From positions 1 through 45,827 of the forward strand of contig CAMUMB010000005.1 in NCBI GenBank assembly GCA_947089915.1: a stretch of DNA of 45,827 nt, read 5' to 3'. Below the pieces are notes generated by a model. The model made no database searches. It saw only the letters and a list, made by a program, of their open reading frames with translations, and was not told the origin of the DNA. The position numbers and the translations under genes are program-made. This DNA comes from an uncultured Caryophanales bacterium. Lineage in GTDB: Bacteria > Bacillota_I > Bacilli_A > RF39 > UBA660. This document shows positions 43,169 through 45,827 of the stretch, one piece after another (within the stretch, counting starts at the first letter, position 1; each line of letters opens with the position of its first letter).

Positions 43169-44107
43169 TTAATTTTTATATAATTTTTGAATTTCCATCT
43201 CGGTTAGCCCTGTTATTTTGGAAATTTCAGTTATATCATATTTCCCGAGTAAATTTCTAGCAATTTCTCTATTTCTCTCTGCAGCACCCTGCTCGATACC
43301 CTGTTGTATTCCTTCTTTTTTTCCTTGCTTTAACCCTTCTTCTATTCCTCGTTTTAATCCTTCCTCTTTCGCATCTTCCATAAATGTATTATATTCTAAC
43401 TCTTGCCTTGTGTATGCTGAATATAATGCCACTACTTCTTCATCTGTACTATACTTATCTACCTCTTCTATTAACTTTTTCCTTGCCTTTTCTTCCATCT
43501 CTATCTCCCCTACCACTTTTTGAAATGCTTCTTTTTTCTTAGTTGTAAATGCATAACACCATTTTGTTAAGTTGTTTTCACCATCAGTATAACATAATTT
43601 GCTTCCAATTACCATATCTACAAAGTCAATTCTAAATTTTTCACTTAATATTTTTCCTTCTTCATTTCTGAAATAGTAGGTTTCTTTTAGTTTGTTACTA
43701 GTTGGACAATTGTTTAAGTTAATTTGGATTGTTCTTCCTATCTTATTATAACTGTTATCCCCATACTTTAGGTTCCCAGAATGAATATTACATGCATATA
43801 TAATATTTCTGTCAATCGTTCCTTTGTTTACTTTATTTGATAATTCGATATTGATTTTTTCATCTTCCAATTCTAAGATCAAATCTACTTGTTTGTTCGC
43901 TTCTTGTTTTCCTTCTAGTTGTAAATCTCTTGAACATAGTTTTACTTTCCCTTTTATTTTTTCAATTGGTATTTCTAGATAACAAGATAGAAAATTTTCT
44001 ACGATATCTATATTTTCGGGGTTATTGAATATTGCTGTAAATACATAATCATATGTTAAGGGGATAATTTTTCCTTCTTCTAGTTTTTCTTTGCGCACAT
44101 CTTTCAT
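43169..44107 (-). CDS. Rpn/PDDEXK_2-type nuclease family protein (putative transposase)
   Basis: 312 aa. The start KIIPLTYDYVFTAIFNNPEN is typical of the PDDEXK_2 transposase-like family. The core KQVDLILELEDEKINIELSN carries Asp75 and Glu88, the same Asp-x12-Glu spacing as the 4012-4863 protein. A helix repeat with Gly every fourth residue (EEGLKRGIEEGLKQGKKEG) leads to a terminal helical segment (ITEISKITGLTEMEIQKLY). Similar repeats are known in this family to expand and contract. The gene stands alone, with GGAGG and a promoter upstream. Confidence 0.83.
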   Translation of the reverse strand: MKDVRKEKLEEGKIIPLTYDYVFTAIFNNPENIDIVENFLSCYLEIPIEKIKGKVKLCSRDLQLEGKQEANKQVDLILELEDEKINIELSNKVNKGTIDRNIIYACNIHSGNLKYGDNSYNKIGRTIQINLNNCPTSNKLKETYYFRNEEGKILSEKFRIDFVDMVIGSKLCYTDGENNLTKWCYAFTTKKKEAFQKVVGEIEMEEKARKKLIEEVDKYSTDEEVVALYSAYTRQELEYNTFMEDAKEEGLKRGIEEGLKQGKKEGIQQGIEQGAAERNREIARNLLGKYDITEISKITGLTEMEIQKLYKN

Positions 44108-44131
44108 GTGTATTCCTCCAGTTCTTTTCGG

Positions 44132-44160
44132 AGAATACCATACTTATTTTTTTCTTACAA
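44132..44160 (-). promoter_or_regulatory. Promoter of the second PDDEXK_2 gene
   Basis: TTGTAA (44160-44155), 17 bases, TATTCT (44137-44132) on the minus strand, about 25 bases before the ATG. Confidence 0.5.
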
Positions 44161-44292
44161 ATGGCTCTTTTTTGTTTTTTGATTTCTACTTTTTTCATAA
44201 TTTTATATTTTTGTTATACTATTTTACAATTCAAGTCAAAAAAACATACAAATATCTAAATTTGTACATTTTTTAAAATTATTTACCCATCT

Positions 44293-45009
44293 TTATTTTA
44301 TTTCAAAATATAGCTTTTTAATTTCTTTCGGAGATAACATACGATATTCCCCTGATTTTAACCCTGTTAAATCTAAAAACGATATTTTTTCTCTTTTTAA
44401 TTTTACAACAGAATATCCAATTGCCTCAAACATTTTTTTTACTTGATGGTTTTTTCCTTCATGAATAGTTAATTCTACAATAGAAGTATTTGTTTTTTTA
44501 TCATATTTTTTAATACGCGCTTTGGCTTTACTTGTTTTTTGGCCATCTATAATAACACCATTTTGTAGCTGATTGATTTGTTCTTTCCCAACTAATCCCT
44601 TTATTTTTGCAATATAAACCTTGTCAATATTATTTTTAGGATGCATAAGTGCATTTGCTAGTACACCATCGTTTGTAAGTAATAAAATACCAGTTGTATC
44701 ATAGTCTAATCTTCCTACTGGATAAATACGCATTTGTGTATCAATTAAATCTACTACTGTTTTTCTATTTTTATCATCATTGGTAGTCGTTACAACACCA
44801 CGAGGTTTATACAATAAAAAGTAGACTTTTTGTTCCTCTTTTTGCAAAATATTCCCATCGATTTCAATTAGATCTGTAGTATTTACTTTTGTGCCAAGCT
44901 CATATATTGTAACTCCATTCACTTTTACTTTTCCACTTTGAATCAATTCTTCTGCTTTTCTTCTAGAAGTATAGCCACTGTTTGCTATTACCTTTTGCAA
45001 TCTCTCCAT
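44293..45009 (-). CDS. RsuA/RluB-family pseudouridine synthase
   Basis: 238 aa. An S4 RNA-binding domain (LQKVIANSGYTSRRKAEELI, residues about 3-60) precedes the catalytic domain with VGRLDYDTTGILLLTNDG, its Asp being catalytic, and the late EGKNHQVKKMFEAIGY block. This is the RsuA/RluB/RluE/RluF family that modifies rRNA, most likely 23S (RluB-like) in Firmicutes. Length is usual. A clear promoter precedes it. Confidence 0.93.
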   Translation of the reverse strand: MERLQKVIANSGYTSRRKAEELIQSGKVKVNGVTIYELGTKVNTTDLIEIDGNILQKEEQKVYFLLYKPRGVVTTTNDDKNRKTVVDLIDTQMRIYPVGRLDYDTTGILLLTNDGVLANALMHPKNNIDKVYIAKIKGLVGKEQINQLQNGVIIDGQKTSKAKARIKKYDKKTNTSIVELTIHEGKNHQVKKMFEAIGYSVVKLKREKISFLDLTGLKSGEYRMLSPKEIKKLYFEIK

Positions 45010-45028
45010 ATCGTTTCACCTATGGCTT

Positions 45029-45057
45029 ATTATACCTAAGTTTACCTTAAATTGCAA
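45029..45057 (-). promoter_or_regulatory. Promoter of the RsuA-family gene
   Basis: TTGCAA (45057-45052), 17 bases, then a perfect TATAAT (45034-45029) on the minus strand. Confidence 0.68.
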
Positions 45058-45102
45058 CGTAGCAATAATTTCATTTTACGAATCTCTTTATTATTTTCAA
45101 TT

Positions 45103-45126
45103 CAAAAAGATGGGATTGCCCATCTT
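45103..45126 (-). terminator. Terminator of the 45655-45125 gene
   Basis: Perfect 8-bp stem AAGATGGG / CCCATCTT with a 4-base loop, followed on the minus strand by a short T run. It overlaps the stop codon. Confidence 0.85.
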
Positions 45127-45655
45127 ATGATAATTTTTTTGTATTATAAAATTCTAATTTCATATTTTTTACAAAGGCAATTCCAATGATAACTCCTTGT
45201 TCAATTTGATAAACGTTTGGTGCAACTAGCTGTATTCCTGCTTTATCCCAGCAATAATCACTATCCCCATAGTTGTCTTTTGACATTATACTTTTCATAA
45301 AGAAGCGCATTCCTTCTTCTTGATCATAACGACAAATTGGTTTTAGATATCCTCTACTTGGAAGGAATCCAATATAGTTTATATTAGAAGATATATCTTC
45401 TGGATAACCCGTCATCGTAGTTTGAACCTCTACCAGTTTTCCAGTTTCAATCATGCAATCTTCCTGTACAACAATCTGATAGCAATCTGGAATAGACGTC
45501 ATTAATACTTGAGCATAATTTCTTATTTTTTCCATTTTACATTTTAAAGTACGTAGGTCCAGATATCTATGATTCCTTTCTCGCTTATTTTCATATGAGT
45601 ACATTAGTATATCCAACATATATTGTAATATGAGAAGTCTTTCTTTTTTTGACAC
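45125..45655 (-). CDS. Hypothetical protein
   Basis: About 176 aa from GTG 45655, preceded by AAAGGGTG. The open frame extends upstream to 45745, but a strong promoter lies inside that extension, so the longer form is unlikely. The N-terminal 60 residues are helical and basic (ERLLILQYMLDILMYSYENKR) and the rest is mixed alpha/beta (GYPEDISSNINYIGFLPSR; IEQGVIIGIAFVKN). No signal peptide, membrane helix or recognised motif. Confidence 0.6.
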   Translation of the reverse strand: MSKKERLLILQYMLDILMYSYENKRERNHRYLDLRTLKCKMEKIRNYAQVLMTSIPDCYQIVVQEDCMIETGKLVEVQTTMTGYPEDISSNINYIGFLPSRGYLKPICRYDQEEGMRFFMKSIMSKDNYGDSDYCWDKAGIQLVAPNVYQIEQGVIIGIAFVKNMKLEFYNTKKLS

Positions 45656-45679
45656 AAAAATCACCCTTTTGCATTCACT

Positions 45680-45708
45680 ATTGTATAACAATTTCAATAA
45701 GAAGTCAA
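45680..45708 (-). promoter_or_regulatory. Promoter inside the apparent ORF extension
   Basis: TTGACT (45708-45703), 17 bases, TACAAT (45685-45680) on the minus strand, placing the transcript start near 45673, ahead of GTG 45655. Confidence 0.65.
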
Positions 45709-45781
45709 TTTGATTTATTCTTTGAGTTTCGGTATTTTTTATCAAAATCTCTATTTTATGCCATAAAATATCAAATGAATC

Positions 45782-45805
45782 ACCCCGCTGCAGAGCAGAC
45801 GGGGT
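45782..45805. repeat. GC-rich hairpin at the window edge
   Basis: ACCCCG (45782-45787) pairs with CGGGGT (45800-45805), and CTG/CAG pairs inside it with one bulged base. It is far more G+C-rich than its surroundings. It could be a terminator, a REP-like unit or part of an insertion-sequence end that continues beyond the window. Confidence 0.5.
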
Positions 45806-45827
45806 ATCACAAGGTGTTACAACATCA

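Overview
The window reads as chromosome of a low-GC, endospore-forming Firmicutes (Bacilli-like) bacterium, possibly an uncultured gut lineage. The evidence is the strong A+T bias, Shine-Dalgarno sites of the GGAGG/GGTGAT type, UGA used as a stop, a complete GerA-type germinant receptor operon with a SigG-like promoter, and Gram-positive style envelope genes. No rRNA, tRNA, integrase, relaxase, complete transposase gene or CRISPR array was seen. Taxonomy is an inference.

Region 1 (122-4863, minus strand) is mostly housekeeping: a VTT/DedA-like membrane protein, rmuC, a small membrane protein and an MBL-fold hydrolase in a probable operon, then a small unknown gene, a rhodanese and a PD-(D/E)XK (Rpn/PDDEXK_2-type) gene.

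Region 2 (4921-31313, minus strand) is the centrepiece: two adjacent operons that together resemble a hybrid of a type IV secretion system and a Tad/Flp pilus. The first runs from a strong promoter at 18299-18271 to a terminator at 4948-4921. It encodes a 60-aa Flp-like pilin candidate, two paralogous pseudopilin-like proteins, a TadZ/CpaE-like protein with an eroded P-loop, a VirB2-like two-helix protein, a large secreted relative of it, VirB6/TrbL, PrgI (VirB3-like), VirB4 in two translationally coupled pieces, a membrane-anchored SpoIID+CHAP wall enzyme, a lipoprotein and a VirD4-type ATPase. The second runs from a promoter at 29706-29679 to a terminator at 21702-21681. It encodes a membrane-anchored surface protein, a 1077-aa cysteine-rich secreted protein with a probable thioester domain, a pseudopilin-like protein, CpaB, TadA, TadB and TadC. 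A 527-aa membrane protein lies just upstream. No relaxase, VirB8-like protein or prepilin peptidase is visible here. I infer a resident envelope-spanning machine for adhesion, secretion or DNA/protein transfer rather than a mobile element. Between the two operons sit a YfhO-family membrane protein and a toxin-antitoxin-like module whose MazF-like toxin is frameshifted.

Region 3 (31746-37653) holds a DUF3419-like gene, a membrane protein, an RluA pseudouridine synthase, an AbiE toxin-antitoxin pair whose toxin is doubly frameshifted while the antitoxin and its operator are intact, a degenerate small-gene remnant, and an RlmD/RumA-type rRNA methyltransferase.

Region 4 (37767-45827) contains the gerA-gerC-gerB operon, a tail-anchored unknown protein, a ferredoxin, a frameshifted GNAT acetyltransferase, a second PD-(D/E)XK gene, an RsuA-type pseudouridine synthase, an unknown gene and, at the very end, a GC-rich hairpin. 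Single-base breaks recur in accessory genes (MazF-like, AbiEii twice, GNAT, the small remnant), which indicates either decay of accessory DNA or base-level assembly errors.
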